DNA from: Halothiobacillus sp.
GTDB lineage: Bacteria > Pseudomonadota > Gammaproteobacteria > Halothiobacillales > Halothiobacillaceae
Assembly (NCBI GenBank): GCA_024635755.1
Contig: JAGXIF010000003.1
Span: 1 to 46,697 of the forward strand
Direction: 5' to 3'
DNA: 46,697 bases
Position numbers and translations under genes: made by a program. A model generated the notes under the pieces. The model made no database searches, was not told where the DNA came from, and saw nothing but the letters and a program-made list of their open reading frames with translations. This document shows positions 1 to 8,014 of this stretch, piece by piece; position 1 is the first letter of the stretch, and each line of letters opens with the position of its first letter.

Positions 1-123
1 ACACCACTTGCGAACCGTGCCGTGGTCCACCCCAAAGCGCGCCGCTGTCGTCCGGCTGCCGAAAAGGCCGTCCTCTCGACCTCGGACCACACGTAGCTTA
101 AATGGCAACGAATATTTAGCCAT
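1..123 (-). CDS. IS3-family transposase OrfA, N-terminus only (runs off left edge)
   Basis: The minus strand opens with ATG at 121-123 and reads MAKYSLPFKLRVV followed by a helix-turn-helix stretch ending GVDHGTVRKW, typical of the start of OrfA in the IS150 group of the IS3 family. OrfA is the DNA-binding part of the transposase and is normally joined to the DDE-domain OrfB by programmed frameshifting. Only about 41 codons are in the window, so OrfB and the other end of the element cannot be seen and intactness is unknown. Confidence 0.65.
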   Translation of the reverse strand, partial: MAKYSLPFKLRVVRGREDGLFGSRTTAARFGVDHGTVRKWC

Positions 124-129
124 AAGAAA

Positions 130-167
130 ACCCCTGTCAGTTGGATTGGTGTCCAACTTTCAGGGGT
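130..167. repeat. Nested inverted repeat between the IS end and the OrfA start
   Basis: CCCCTG (131-136) pairs with CAGGGG (161-166), and inside it AGTTGGA pairs with TCCAACT. The structure covers the bases just upstream of the OrfA ATG. In many insertion sequences such hairpins form in transcripts entering from outside and hide the ribosome binding site, limiting transposase made by read-through; that role here is inferred. Confidence 0.5.
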
Positions 168-174
168 CAGTTCA

Positions 175-505
175 TTTATCGAGCGGGGTTTTTTGTTTGC
201 ACACCATCGTCCGGATGGCATCCCAGCCCCCTTGCGCCTTGCCTTAAGGGTGGCGGGTCGCCGAAACGGGCCGGCAGGCCCCGGTCCGAGGTTCGCCGCG
301 ACACGACGTCGCGTCGAACCGTGCCCGATAGCGATCCGCCGCCCGTAAGGGCAGTCCGCAGGACCAAGGCGCCAGGGTGTCCTTCTTTTCGTCTCTTTTC
401 ATTGGACAAGCAAGAAAAGAGACTCGCGCGCTCATCGAGCGGTTGCCGAAGCCAGTGCCGACAATCAGCGCGCGAAAGCCGGGCACTCAGCCCCAAAGAC
501 ACCGC
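175..505. other. Intergenic stretch with no recognisable gene
   Basis: Open frames on both strands overlap each other here, none has a convincing ribosome binding site, and none resembles a family I know. It lies between the insertion-sequence end and the left island repeat, so before island integration it was probably the sequence downstream of ssb. GC content is high, like the backbone and unlike much of the island. Confidence 0.5.
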
Positions 506-535
506 AAAACAAAAGCCCCTGAACATCAGGGGCTT
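504..535 (-). terminator. Rho-independent terminator at the left island end
   Basis: AAGCCCCTGA (513-522), loop ACA, TCAGGGGCTT (526-535) form a perfect 10-bp stem. Read on the minus strand it is followed by TTTTGTTTTG. It would end transcripts of the CBASS operon, whose last gene stops at 731, and it contains the left attachment repeat. Confidence 0.7.
506..522. repeat. Left attachment-site repeat of the island (candidate attL)
   Basis: AAAACAAAAGCCCCTGA occurs here and again, identically and in the same orientation, at 13935-13951. The match extends imperfectly over the next 13 bases (9 of 13 identical), giving about 26 of 30. Both copies lie in rho-independent terminator hairpins. The repeats enclose about 13.4 kb containing the recombinase operon, which sits beside the other copy, as expected for site-specific integration. 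Confidence 0.65.
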
Positions 536-730
536 GGGTTGAGTTTGCAACACTATTGAGTGACGTGACTCCTAGAACGGTTGTACTTACCTTAACAAGA
601 GCGAAACACGAGCACAAGTTGCATAACAGACACTTACGATAACGCTCGCAACACATCCTCATATAATTGTGTCAGTTGGCAAAAAATAGACCGGAAGACG
701 CAACAAAACCTGTCCCCTGCCAGGAATCCA

Positions 731-1231
731 TCAGTCCGCAGCCACGGACAACGGGTACGCGCCAGCCCCGTCATGCAAGGAAACATGTAGCCCGCTCGGG
801 AACTGCTCTTGGCCCACTATGATCAGCAGGAATGCGTTTAAGCGATGTGTCGACTTCACAAACTGGTCTGACAATGTCACCAGATCTCGCCCGGATGGGC
901 GCGGGACTGGTTCAGGGTGAGTATGCCAACCTCCCAAGAATTGAAGTCCTGCCTCGAAGAACTCATCTATCTCGGCTTGTTCGGCAAAACGATCAGCGAC
1001 ATAACTCGTCCGACCGCGGCGATCGGTTGGACGCGGGCCTGAAGCATGAACAACAGATACCACGGAGGAAGACACCCTCCCGAACAATAGCCCCCCGGCC
1101 TCCCTCGACCAGAAACAACGCTGTTGATGGGTCGCGAAATGATCGGTGACCGCCTCAAAAATGCAGATCTCTTGAGAAGAGGAGCCAACCGGAAAGCGTA
1201 ACTGGCACTTCGAAGTCGACCCTGACGTCAC
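731..1231 (-). CDS. cap3: CBASS Cap3-type JAMM deconjugating protease
   Basis: The protein is about 166 aa and has the JAB/JAMM zinc-isopeptidase pattern: glutamate in EAGGLLFG (near residue 44), then GGWHTHPEPVPRPSGRD giving H103, H105, S113 and D116. In type II CBASS, Cap3 removes the CD-NTase from proteins to which Cap2 has attached it and tunes the system. It is the third gene of the minus-strand set. I place the start at the GTG whose bases overlap the Cap2 stop (GTGA), because longer versions use TTG and run deep into cap2. The family is clear and the CBASS role follows from its neighbours. Confidence 0.85.
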   Translation of the reverse strand: MTSGSTSKCQLRFPVGSSSQEICIFEAVTDHFATHQQRCFWSREAGGLLFGRVSSSVVSVVHASGPRPTDRRGRTSYVADRFAEQAEIDEFFEAGLQFLGGWHTHPEPVPRPSGRDLVTLSDQFVKSTHRLNAFLLIIVGQEQFPSGLHVSLHDGAGAYPLSVAAD

Positions 1232-3045
1232 GCTCCGCCCCCCTGAAGAGGTGGCCAACTCATCTGCCGAACTACACCACCCACCTCACCACTGCAGACG
1301 TCTTCCCACGCCTTGGTCCACTTCCCACCGGCACTTTCGAGCAGAGCTGACCGCCCGGCCCAGAAACGGACAACAGACCCTTGTTCCGCGCCTAACAGAG
1401 CGTCGAGAGCAAGCTCAGAAGAGGTCGCAATAGTCTGAGCCAACTCTATTGGGCCGTACGGCTGGTAAATGGCCCCGCAGGCAGGCTCTTGATAAATGTC
1501 AGGAGCACCAGACCAGTCGGTCACTTGCAAGCCGGGCTCTCCGAAGGAAGACATCCCACTAGCCAGTGATTCGTCGGCTGCCGCAATCAAGACTGCCTGA
1601 CCGGCACAGGCGTTAGCCTCTGTCCATGCATAGAGCACGTCGGCTGCCGGCTTATGCAACTGGTGCCACTCATCCAATGAACCTTCAGAACTCCAGCTAC
1701 CGATAGCACTGATGATCAAATCAGCATGCTGAAGCGTGTCAGGACCTTCAGCGTGGAACTCCTGCCAAGTTTTTGGGCGAGGCTCACAAAACCTCATATG
1801 GGGATAGTCGGCGAGGAGCTTCGCGGAAAGCTCGTTCGCTTTTTTTTTGCCAATGCTCTGCGCACCCAGGGGGTGCCGACCAACATTGGCCCAACTCAAT
1901 GCATCGGGATCAACCAGCGTGATCCCCCCAACACCCGCTTGGGCCAGCATTACTGCTATTGGCGCCCCAACGGAACCACACCCCAAAACGACAACATTCT
2001 TCTTAAACAGCAAAGCCTGTCGGCTATCGCGGCCACGACCATGTATCCACGCCGGGTCAGCTCGCTCCACATCATGTCTCTTCAATGTTCCGCTCTGAAG
2101 GAAAAGCCTTGCAGCCCTTTCTGGAGGCATCCTGCCGGGACGAAACCCTTTCTCGAGGGCACTAGGCCCCCTGCGGTAAGCCCCCCAAGTGGCTTTAAGG
2201 GGCCGCCACGCGGTAACAGCCGTCAAAGCCGCACCGTGCTGGGTCCGCGCAGACAACACCACCAAGAACTGCGCTGCCTTAGTGTTCGCCGTTTTCGCCG
2301 CGACCTTCATCAATAGCCGCTCTTCCGCCTCTCCTAGGCGCCCAACCAAGTCCGTCAGGTCCGTTGGTCGCGAAGGGTATTCCGACGGCACAAGAGGCTG
2401 ATCTAAAGCCAAAAAAATCCCCTGGCGGGTTGTGAACGGGTCCGGCTTCCCAGACCTGGAAAAGTGAGAAACCCAGCGCCCGAGAGCCTCGTGAGACTCT
2501 CCAGCCAAATAAAACAGCTCCCCAGCCCAAAACACAATCTCCCGAGAGGGTCCGTCGGGATCGGAAATGAACCGGACTCGTTTCGCTGCTGGAGTTGCAG
2601 TCCAGTAAGAGAGGAGCTCCTCACGGAAATCATTCTCGCACCCACCTCCAGCACAGCCTTCATACAGCCGAAGCGCTTGCCTGAGCACATACTGGACTTG
2701 GCTTACTGGGCGAGCCGGATCCCCCTGAACTTCATTTGGTGCCGCACAAAGCACTCCGTTGTGCTCTAGGTGAGGCATGCTCAAAAACTCAGGAGCGTTC
2801 TCCAGCGCCACCTTGGGTAGGCGCCAGGGAAACTGATCACAAAGCAGCAGCTCGAACGCCACCTCGCCCCGGCTAGACTTCACTGGGACACGCCACCCAC
2901 TCCGAACTCGAATCCCTTTGAAGCGTCGGAACTCCTGCGTTTTCAGAGGCCGAATCTTGTCGGCCGACTGCATCAACCATCGTTCGACTTCGGCTACCGC
3001 TTCGCCCCAACGGGAATTGAACGACCCTCCTGTCGAGTCAGGCAT
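1228..3045 (-). CDS. cap2: CBASS Cap2-type fused E2-E1 ubiquitin-transfer-like protein
   Basis: This protein of about 605 aa has an N-terminal E2-like domain (HNGVLCAAP, candidate transfer cysteine C100), a linker, and a C-terminal ThiF/E1 adenylation domain with the nucleotide loop VVVLGCGSVGAP followed by an acidic strand, LVDPDAL. Candidate E1 cysteines lie in NACAGQ and PACGAIY. In type II CBASS, Cap2 adenylates the CD-NTase C-terminus and links it to other molecules, priming cyclic-nucleotide synthesis. The ATG at 3045 overlaps the CD-NTase stop by 8 nt; a GTG 15 nt upstream is possible. The order CD-NTase, Cap2, Cap3 is the standard arrangement. Confidence 0.9.
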   Translation of the reverse strand: MPDSTGGSFNSRWGEAVAEVERWLMQSADKIRPLKTQEFRRFKGIRVRSGWRVPVKSSRGEVAFELLLCDQFPWRLPKVALENAPEFLSMPHLEHNGVLCAAPNEVQGDPARPVSQVQYVLRQALRLYEGCAGGGCENDFREELLSYWTATPAAKRVRFISDPDGPSREIVFWAGELFYLAGESHEALGRWVSHFSRSGKPDPFTTRQGIFLALDQPLVPSEYPSRPTDLTDLVGRLGEAEERLLMKVAAKTANTKAAQFLVVLSARTQHGAALTAVTAWRPLKATWGAYRRGPSALEKGFRPGRMPPERAARLFLQSGTLKRHDVERADPAWIHGRGRDSRQALLFKKNVVVLGCGSVGAPIAVMLAQAGVGGITLVDPDALSWANVGRHPLGAQSIGKKKANELSAKLLADYPHMRFCEPRPKTWQEFHAEGPDTLQHADLIISAIGSWSSEGSLDEWHQLHKPAADVLYAWTEANACAGQAVLIAAADESLASGMSSFGEPGLQVTDWSGAPDIYQEPACGAIYQPYGPIELAQTIATSSELALDALLGAEQGSVVRFWAGRSALLESAGGKWTKAWEDVCSGEVGGVVRQMSWPPLQGGGA

Positions 3046-4240
3046 GCCTGTTGCTGCCACCTAGCTTCACTGCTTCTTTTCCACCCGAGTCATTCAACAG
3101 GCCGTGATCCAAAACTCTGGTCCCGTCCTCTGAGACCAAGTCACCATCCATGGGAATCCGCTCCCCGAACGCCACGGCTAACCTTCCGAGCGCCGCTTCG
3201 GGATCGTCCGTTTCCTTCATCGCTGACGCCAAGTCCCAATGAAGCGATTGCGCAGCGCAGATGTACGCTTGACGATCTTCTGGCGACCACCCTTCGTCGA
3301 GGTACGCTCCCTCGACGACAGGGTTCTTCACCCGATCAGCGAGAACTTTGGGGAGCCGAGACGCAACAGCCAGCAAGGCCAAGTCATCACGATTCTCAGG
3401 GAGCTCACTGCCCTCCTCTTCGTAGGTGGTCACGACGGATGACATCAAAGCAATGGAGGCCAAACCACACGACTCCCATTGGGAGTCACGCCAGCCTTTC
3501 AAATATCGACACTGCCTACGCAGTTGCGCGCCATGGCCGTGCACAGCATCTTTAAACCAAGACTCCAGCTTACGAGGGTCGGACTCCTTCCAGCCCTCAT
3601 CCCGATGGGCCAACATGATCCGGTCTGAGGCCAGGTCGCGATAGACGGCTTCGTTAAGCTCAAAGTCAGCGCTGTCGGCCTTTACCGCTTCATTTAACGC
3701 CTCGTTCAACTCATAGAACTCGGCGTCTGGGACAGCGTAAAGCGCGACGTCCATGTGTTCATCACGGGACAACTGCACACGAACGCACGACGACTTATCA
3801 CTGTTCAGCTCCCACCCTTCACGCTTACAGAAAGGCCGAAGCACCGCCTCCACCGCCTCAAAGTACCCGGCGCTCATGAGGGCTGGATGTGAAGCCCCAT
3901 TACCCTGGAGGAATGACACAGGTAAAAACATGCCATCATCCAGATCAATTTGTTGGGGAGGCGTTTTCTCTGCGGAAATGTGCGTGTGATAGGCGAAGCT
4001 GCCCTGCATTCTGAACTTCGGACGAAGCGAATATGGCGGATCGAAGCTCTCGTGAATCTCGAAAAGCTGTTCAGGCGAGACCACATCCGACCAATTGCGG
4101 AGAGCATCGCGAAGCTCCCTGCGAATCTTGTCACGAGCCAACCTCAGTCGCTTCTCAGACTGATCGTCAACCTGCAGGGCCTGTTGGTACCCATCCTTGT
4201 CCCCTCTACCTCTAAAGACGCCATCCAAATTGAGTCCCAT
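3038..4240 (-). CDS. cdn: CBASS CD-NTase (DncV/cGAS-like nucleotidyltransferase)
   Basis: About 400 aa. The nucleotidyltransferase signature is visible: QGSFAYHTHI (G80-S81), then IDLDDGMFLP carrying the metal aspartates D99 and D101, with a third candidate, D164, in HMDVALY. The spacing and DDG context resemble DncV-like enzymes, which make cyclic di- or trinucleotides when phage infection is sensed. The C-terminus ends GGSNRHA, the end that Cap2 would activate. I chose the ATG at 4240 because GGAGGAA lies just upstream at normal spacing; an ATG at 4255 would put this site inside the gene. The exact nucleotide product cannot be told from sequence. Confidence 0.88.
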   Translation of the reverse strand: MGLNLDGVFRGRGDKDGYQQALQVDDQSEKRLRLARDKIRRELRDALRNWSDVVSPEQLFEIHESFDPPYSLRPKFRMQGSFAYHTHISAEKTPPQQIDLDDGMFLPVSFLQGNGASHPALMSAGYFEAVEAVLRPFCKREGWELNSDKSSCVRVQLSRDEHMDVALYAVPDAEFYELNEALNEAVKADSADFELNEAVYRDLASDRIMLAHRDEGWKESDPRKLESWFKDAVHGHGAQLRRQCRYLKGWRDSQWESCGLASIALMSSVVTTYEEEGSELPENRDDLALLAVASRLPKVLADRVKNPVVEGAYLDEGWSPEDRQAYICAAQSLHWDLASAMKETDDPEAALGRLAVAFGERIPMDGDLVSEDGTRVLDHGLLNDSGGKEAVKLGGSNRHA

Positions 4241-4324
4241 AGCCACTTCCTCCATCGACTTCGGTTAGCCTAGCAATCCATAATACTCACCATCTGGACA
4301 ATTTGAACCCAAGAGACGCTAAGC

Positions 4325-4972
4325 ATGTATCACCTACTTCCTATTAGACGAGCCATAATATGGTTTTTTTTATTGTGCCTAGTATTTTTCCTGATCGCTG
4401 CACACTTTTCCAAGCCAGAAGGGTGGCTTGAGCCCCTGAAGCTGGGATCGCTTGTCGTGGCAGGAATGACAGGGCTAGTTTTATTTTTTGGAGAATCAAG
4501 AGCCTTCCCATGGGTAATAAAATACACACCACTAAAGACCTTATTCCCATACATCGAGGGAGAGTGGGCAGTCCTTATACAATCAAACTGGAAAAAGGTC
4601 AGAGAAATTAATGACTTAGCAGACAACGAAGAACAAACATCAGATCCAAAAACGGCAAAGGCAACTATAAAAGCACGGCTGTTCTCAGTCACATTGCTGC
4701 TTGAAACGGACGACAAATACTCCGAATCCGAAACAATTTTCGCAATACCAGAGAGAAACAAGAAGAACGGCAACACCCGATTGCATTACATCTATCACAA
4801 CGAAACACGCAACCCGGAAGAAACCGACTGCAGCCGACACTATGGCGCGGCGTATCTCGACACAAAAGCCCCAAGCACCATGCCGAAAAGATTAGAGGGG
4901 GTGTATTGGACAAACAGAAGCTGGCACAAGGGGCTAAACACTGCCGGAAGCATTTCCTTTCATCGAGAATAG
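4325..4972 (+). CDS. cap15: CBASS Cap15-like membrane effector (2TM plus beta-barrel)
   Basis: 215 aa. Two hydrophobic segments (about residues 8-28 and 38-57) precede a beta-rich soluble part beginning FPYIEGEW. Later come LHYIYHNE, HYGAAYLD, LEGVYW and NTAGSISFHR, the recurring pattern of the SMODS-associated 2TM beta-strand-rich (Cap15) family. Known Cap15 binds the cyclic nucleotide in its barrel, oligomerises and disrupts the inner membrane, killing the infected cell. It is unusual in being transcribed away from the other CBASS genes, with 84 bp between starts. Base composition is AT-rich compared with the backbone. Assignment rests on pattern and context. Confidence 0.8.
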   Translation: MYHLLPIRRAIIWFFLLCLVFFLIAAHFSKPEGWLEPLKLGSLVVAGMTGLVLFFGESRAFPWVIKYTPLKTLFPYIEGEWAVLIQSNWKKVREINDLADNEEQTSDPKTAKATIKARLFSVTLLLETDDKYSESETIFAIPERNKKNGNTRLHYIYHNETRNPEETDCSRHYGAAYLDTKAPSTMPKRLEGVYWTNRSWHKGLNTAGSISFHRE

Positions 4973-5046
4973 AAATTATTGTCAGGGACAAGGCGGTTTG
5001 AATCGCCCCGACAGCCTTGATTCCGCCTTCCTAAGGCCACCAGCCA

Positions 5047-5541
5047 TCAGTTATTAGGCTCCGGCAACCGACGACCTCGTCGCCAATCCCACGGCGAGAT
5101 AAACTCTCCACGCCAAATGCCTTTAGCAGACGATTTTGCCGCCTCCTCGTCCTTAACATACCGCACAGTATAGTAGCGATAGGCAATGGCCCAGCCTTCT
5201 CGAACCATTTCTCGATTGATGTTGACGCCATCTCTAAAGCATGTGCCAATCAATCGATCGTAATCATCCCTGTCGTGAAATTCGCAACGAACGTCCTCTC
5301 CTGAGAGGAGATTTGTCAATGCCAAAGTGGCTTGCTCTCCACAACGCCACTCCTCACCACTAGCATCTCTGCAAAACTGACCAGATTCTGGGGAGTCAAT
5401 CCCCCCAAGGCGGACTCGCGTACCCTCGACATCGATCGTATCCCCATCGACGACATGCGCCTGCCCGGAAACCGCACCATCTCCGGATAACGAAAACAAC
5501 AGGGCGATCGCTTGAAAAAGATTCGATAACAAAATACTCAT
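5047..5541 (-). CDS. Exported thermonuclease-like (SNase) nuclease
   Basis: 164 aa with a hydrophobic N-terminus (residues 1-20, signal peptide or anchor) followed by a staphylococcal-nuclease fold. VVDGDT carries metal-site aspartates, VRLGGIDSPE carries the catalytic arginine and glutamate (R44, E52), and DYDRLIG the second arginine (R96). Four cysteines could form disulfides outside the cytoplasm. Family members cut DNA and RNA with calcium. It lies 33 bp downstream of the membrane nuclease gene on the same strand, so the two are probably co-transcribed. Whether it serves nutrition, defence or DNA uptake cannot be decided. Confidence 0.85.
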   Translation of the reverse strand: MSILLSNLFQAIALLFSLSGDGAVSGQAHVVDGDTIDVEGTRVRLGGIDSPESGQFCRDASGEEWRCGEQATLALTNLLSGEDVRCEFHDRDDYDRLIGTCFRDGVNINREMVREGWAIAYRYYTVRYVKDEEAAKSSAKGIWRGEFISPWDWRRGRRLPEPNN

Positions 5542-5574
5542 GCCCCGTTAATGATCACGCGGCCCACAGAACCA

Positions 5575-6660
5575 TCAAAGCACTTGCAACTGGCCTCTAC
5601 TTGTAATCTCTATCTGCGCCACGCCTTTGTATGAGGCAACCTCCCCAATCACACAGACATTTTCGCCAGGCAGAGTCTCCAAAAAATTCTCAAAAGTCTT
5701 GTCGACTTCGCCCCAGACCACTACTGCGAGCCTATCGCTATTAGGGAACTGCCGCCCTATGTTTATCCAGATAGGCGCACCGTCCAAGTCAGGGCGCGCC
5801 GAAACCTCCACAACTGGACCACTGGCAGCCACCTCTTGGCCAACGAACTCAGACACACGCCGCCAATGCAGCGGACTTCCGCAGTCAGTGCCAGCAGAAG
5901 AGGCAGCAGTTTGCGTTCCGGCCCGCAAGGACTTTTCGCCGGTAAAATCAGCGGGAGGCCCTTGGACCAATATGAAGGCAACAGCGACTATTAAGAAAAC
6001 CAAGGCCCAGATAGTCGTCTTCATAACATGAGAATCTTTTTTAAGGGTATGGATTTGCGATCGTGCGACATCAAGATCGGCCAACTCTTTTTTGTCGCCT
6101 CCTGTCAGTGCGCCAGATTTTGATTCTTCAAGCTGTTCTAGGACTGCGTCCTTTTCTTCCTGAAGCTGCCGAACTGTGGCAGAAGACCCTCCATCCTGAC
6201 GTCGGTGAATTTCATTTTCTAGTTTTTTCACCCTCTTGAGCAAGGAAGAAACATGCTCGGTTTTTGCTCTTTCGTTCCGCAAAAGTAGAGAGATGTGCTT
6301 GGAGCATCTTTCGGGCCTATCTCTCACATCCCGATTCGCGAATCTGATAACGACCCAGCCCTGTGAGACGAGAGAGGCCTCACGTCTCTGCCAATCCAGG
6401 AACTCTCGGTGGGTCATACCTGAGCCAACACCGCGCTTATCATAGCCATCAACTTCAATCGCAATTCTGACCGACTCGCCTTCTTCAATGGCGAAGTCAA
6501 TAAACCGCTGCCTGCCGTCGATATCTGTTATGGGGCGCTGTGCAGAGAGGCGCCCCCAGTCAAGATGCTCTACCTTGGGAAGAACGGAATTTGCGAAAAG
6601 AATCTCGTACTGGTTGCCGACTTTTCCCTTGTTTTTCCTTAGCCATAAATCAGCGTTCAT
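5575..6660 (-). CDS. Membrane-anchored PD-(D/E)XK nuclease with coiled coil and OB-fold domain
   Basis: 361 aa in four parts. Residues 1-130 resemble DUF559/Vsr-type endonucleases: D55 in RFIDFA, E69 and D71 in AIEVDGY, then QGWVVIRF. Residues about 135-210 are charged and probably coiled-coil. Residues about 215-234 are one membrane helix with lysines before it, so the nuclease should face the cytoplasm. Residues 265-361 form a beta-rich OB-like domain (EFVGQEVAASGPV, INIGRQFPNSD, VVVWGE, YKGVAQIEITS) of a kind I associate with SNase-type proteins. That domain would be periplasmic, where the adjacent exported thermonuclease acts. The combination is not one I can match to a named system. Confidence 0.7.
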   Translation of the reverse strand: MNADLWLRKNKGKVGNQYEILFANSVLPKVEHLDWGRLSAQRPITDIDGRQRFIDFAIEEGESVRIAIEVDGYDKRGVGSGMTHREFLDWQRREASLVSQGWVVIRFANRDVRDRPERCSKHISLLLRNERAKTEHVSSLLKRVKKLENEIHRRQDGGSSATVRQLQEEKDAVLEQLEESKSGALTGGDKKELADLDVARSQIHTLKKDSHVMKTTIWALVFLIVAVAFILVQGPPADFTGEKSLRAGTQTAASSAGTDCGSPLHWRRVSEFVGQEVAASGPVVEVSARPDLDGAPIWINIGRQFPNSDRLAVVVWGEVDKTFENFLETLPGENVCVIGEVASYKGVAQIEITSRGQLQVL

Positions 6661-6679
6661 TCCGCGGTCTCTCGTCTAT

Positions 6680-6802
6680 CTATTTACAAGCAGGATCAAC
6701 GTCTGGCGGCATTTCTCCCGTTTCCTCTATATATTCGATCTCCGCCCGAAGTCGACGCAATTGCCGCGTAGCCTCCGCTTTGGTATTATAAGGCAGTGTC
6801 AC
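6680..6802 (-). CDS. Possible 40-aa small protein upstream of the membrane nuclease
   Basis: A GTG-started frame encodes 40 residues including YNTKAEATRQLRRLRAEI and ending DVDPACK before TAG. It reads like a real small protein: one charged amphipathic helix, then a proline/aspartate-rich tail. It ends 19 bp before the membrane nuclease start and is preceded in frame by a stop. No strong ribosome binding site is visible and no family is recognised. It could be a regulator or partner of the nuclease pair, or a fragment of an older gene. Confidence 0.35.
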   Translation of the reverse strand: MTLPYNTKAEATRQLRRLRAEIEYIEETGEMPPDVDPACK

Positions 6803-6834
6803 ATAATGTGGTCACCGATTACTTTGTTGCCTCG

Positions 6835-7236
6835 TTAATCCATCACGTCATACCCATAAAACTTATAAAGAAGCGACCTAACACTGTCTGTAATTAGCTC
6901 CTTGTCCGACACCCTTAGCCGCGGAAAGAACTTACCCTTAAAATCCTCAACATCATCACAGTGACTTCTGTTCATGCTGTCAAATGGTTTCCCGTGAGTA
7001 AAGTAATTGTATCTCGCATGGCCACAATCAGATGCCGCGTTCATAATGGAATCAAGTTTTTTCTTGATTTCTTTTGTGCTTTGAAATGGCGCCAGAGGGA
7101 GCTTTCCAGTGTACTCTCTTTTCATTTCGTGGCTGAAATTATCCAAAACGGCCCTCGTCGCGGGAGAAATAGACGAGTGCGCCAAGGATGAAAACGTCGA
7201 TAAAAGAAGAAAAAAGCCTATTGTGATTTTTTTCAC
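6835..7236 (-). CDS. Small exported protein of unknown function
   Basis: About 133 aa. Starting at the GTG at 7236 the protein begins KKITIGFFLLLSTFSSLAHS, a textbook signal peptide. GGAGGG lies just upstream of this GTG, whereas the ATG four codons earlier overlaps that site and has none of its own. The mature part is polar and carries two cysteines (SDCGHARYN and RSHCDDVEDF) that could form a periplasmic disulfide. I recognise no family. It is AT-rich like neighbouring cargo and unlike the backbone. Confidence 0.6.
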   Translation of the reverse strand: MKKITIGFFLLLSTFSSLAHSSISPATRAVLDNFSHEMKREYTGKLPLAPFQSTKEIKKKLDSIMNAASDCGHARYNYFTHGKPFDSMNRSHCDDVEDFKGKFFPRLRVSDKELITDSVRSLLYKFYGYDVMD

Positions 7237-7429
7237 TTTACCCTCCATGCGTGAAATAGGGAATCTCGTTGTGGTAAACCACTTTCGCAGGAAATGCTGG
7301 AAGGCTCAACTTGCAAGTGCAACACAACGGGCGGCCGGTTTCAGTCGGTTGGGCGGCAAACCGCGGCAAGCCATCTTGTCAGCGGGTGGAAATGCTTTCG
7401 AGTAGGCCGGATCGAGTCGACACCGCCTC

Positions 7430-7660
7430 AGTCCGTATTCCCCCCGATCCATCGCTGGCAACGGCCGATTCAGATCGCGGTCGCCCAAACCTCGAGCGTA
7501 CGCGTTGCACTGCCACCGAACGAACTACTCCAACAGGTTCTCGTTCTCCTGCCGCAGCCGCTCGTTCTCCGCCTTCTAGACGTGCCAGGCGCTCCTTGGT
7601 GAGCTTGTAGGCGTCCTTGATCCTGGCGTGCCGATGGGAAGGGTCCGTCGGGATGGACGA
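7430..7660 (-). pseudogene. Decayed copy of the ginD 3' half
   Basis: This segment matches the 3' part of ginD (8588-8992) closely over long runs, for example GTACGCGTTG, CCACCGAACGAACT and GTGAGCTTGTAGGCGTCCTT. It contains an extra G in the run near 7441-7446, an in-frame stop, and a deletion of the stretch matching about 8745-8810. No intact frame remains. It looks like the scar of an earlier island of the same family, or of an internal duplication. Confidence 0.7.
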
Positions 7661-8014
7661 GCACTGAGAACCGGCTTACAGACATACCAAAGAAAAACGC
7701 ACTGCCCGAACGCACCTCAAGCCGTCAACAAGCCCTGCGCCAATCTCCATGTCACTACCCATCCGGTGACATGGCGTCACTCTATGGCCCGCATGGTGGA
7801 GTGCTTTACGGTGTAACCGCCACCTGCAGGTGACTCCCTGCGAATGTCCTCCGGCATCTCTTGACCAGAAGATCCGAGTTTTTGTTTGACAGCAGACGGC
7901 TGAAAATCCATTAACGGTGACGAAATTGAAACCCTAAAAGACTAAACCTCTGTGTTCGGATTGTCTCCCCTGAACGATTTTATTGACATTACTCATGTAA
8001 ACCTCATTCATCAC
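7661..8014. other. Intergenic stretch without a gene
   Basis: I see no credible coding frame. Short palindromic runs occur around 7757-7780 (GTCAC ... GTGACATGGCGTCAC). The left part continues from the decayed ginD copy and the right part ends at the stop of the lipoprotein gene. Confidence 0.4.

Larger units (their letters stand above)
1..174 (-). mobile_element. Right-hand end of an IS3-family (IS150-like) insertion sequence
   Basis: Outside the OrfA start, the minus strand begins TGAACTGACCCCTGAAAGTT at 174, like the terminal inverted repeat of IS150-type elements and starting with the TG dinucleotide usual for IS3-family ends. The second end and the target duplication lie outside the window. 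Directly outside it, 179-194 reads GAGCGGGGTTTTTT, which could be the second half of a host terminator split by the insertion; this is inference. Confidence 0.6.

Noticed and set aside
176-553. Overlapping frames of 60-133 codons on both strands
   Set aside because: They overlap each other, have no ribosome binding sites, run through the terminator at 504-535, and show low-complexity arginine/serine-rich translations.
4241-4324. Defined promoters for the divergent CBASS genes
   Set aside because: A TATTAT -10 candidate exists on the minus strand, but no -35 is at usable spacing, so no promoter is annotated.
7628-7816. 62-codon plus-strand frame
   Set aside because: It begins within the decayed ginD copy, has no ribosome binding site and resembles no known protein.
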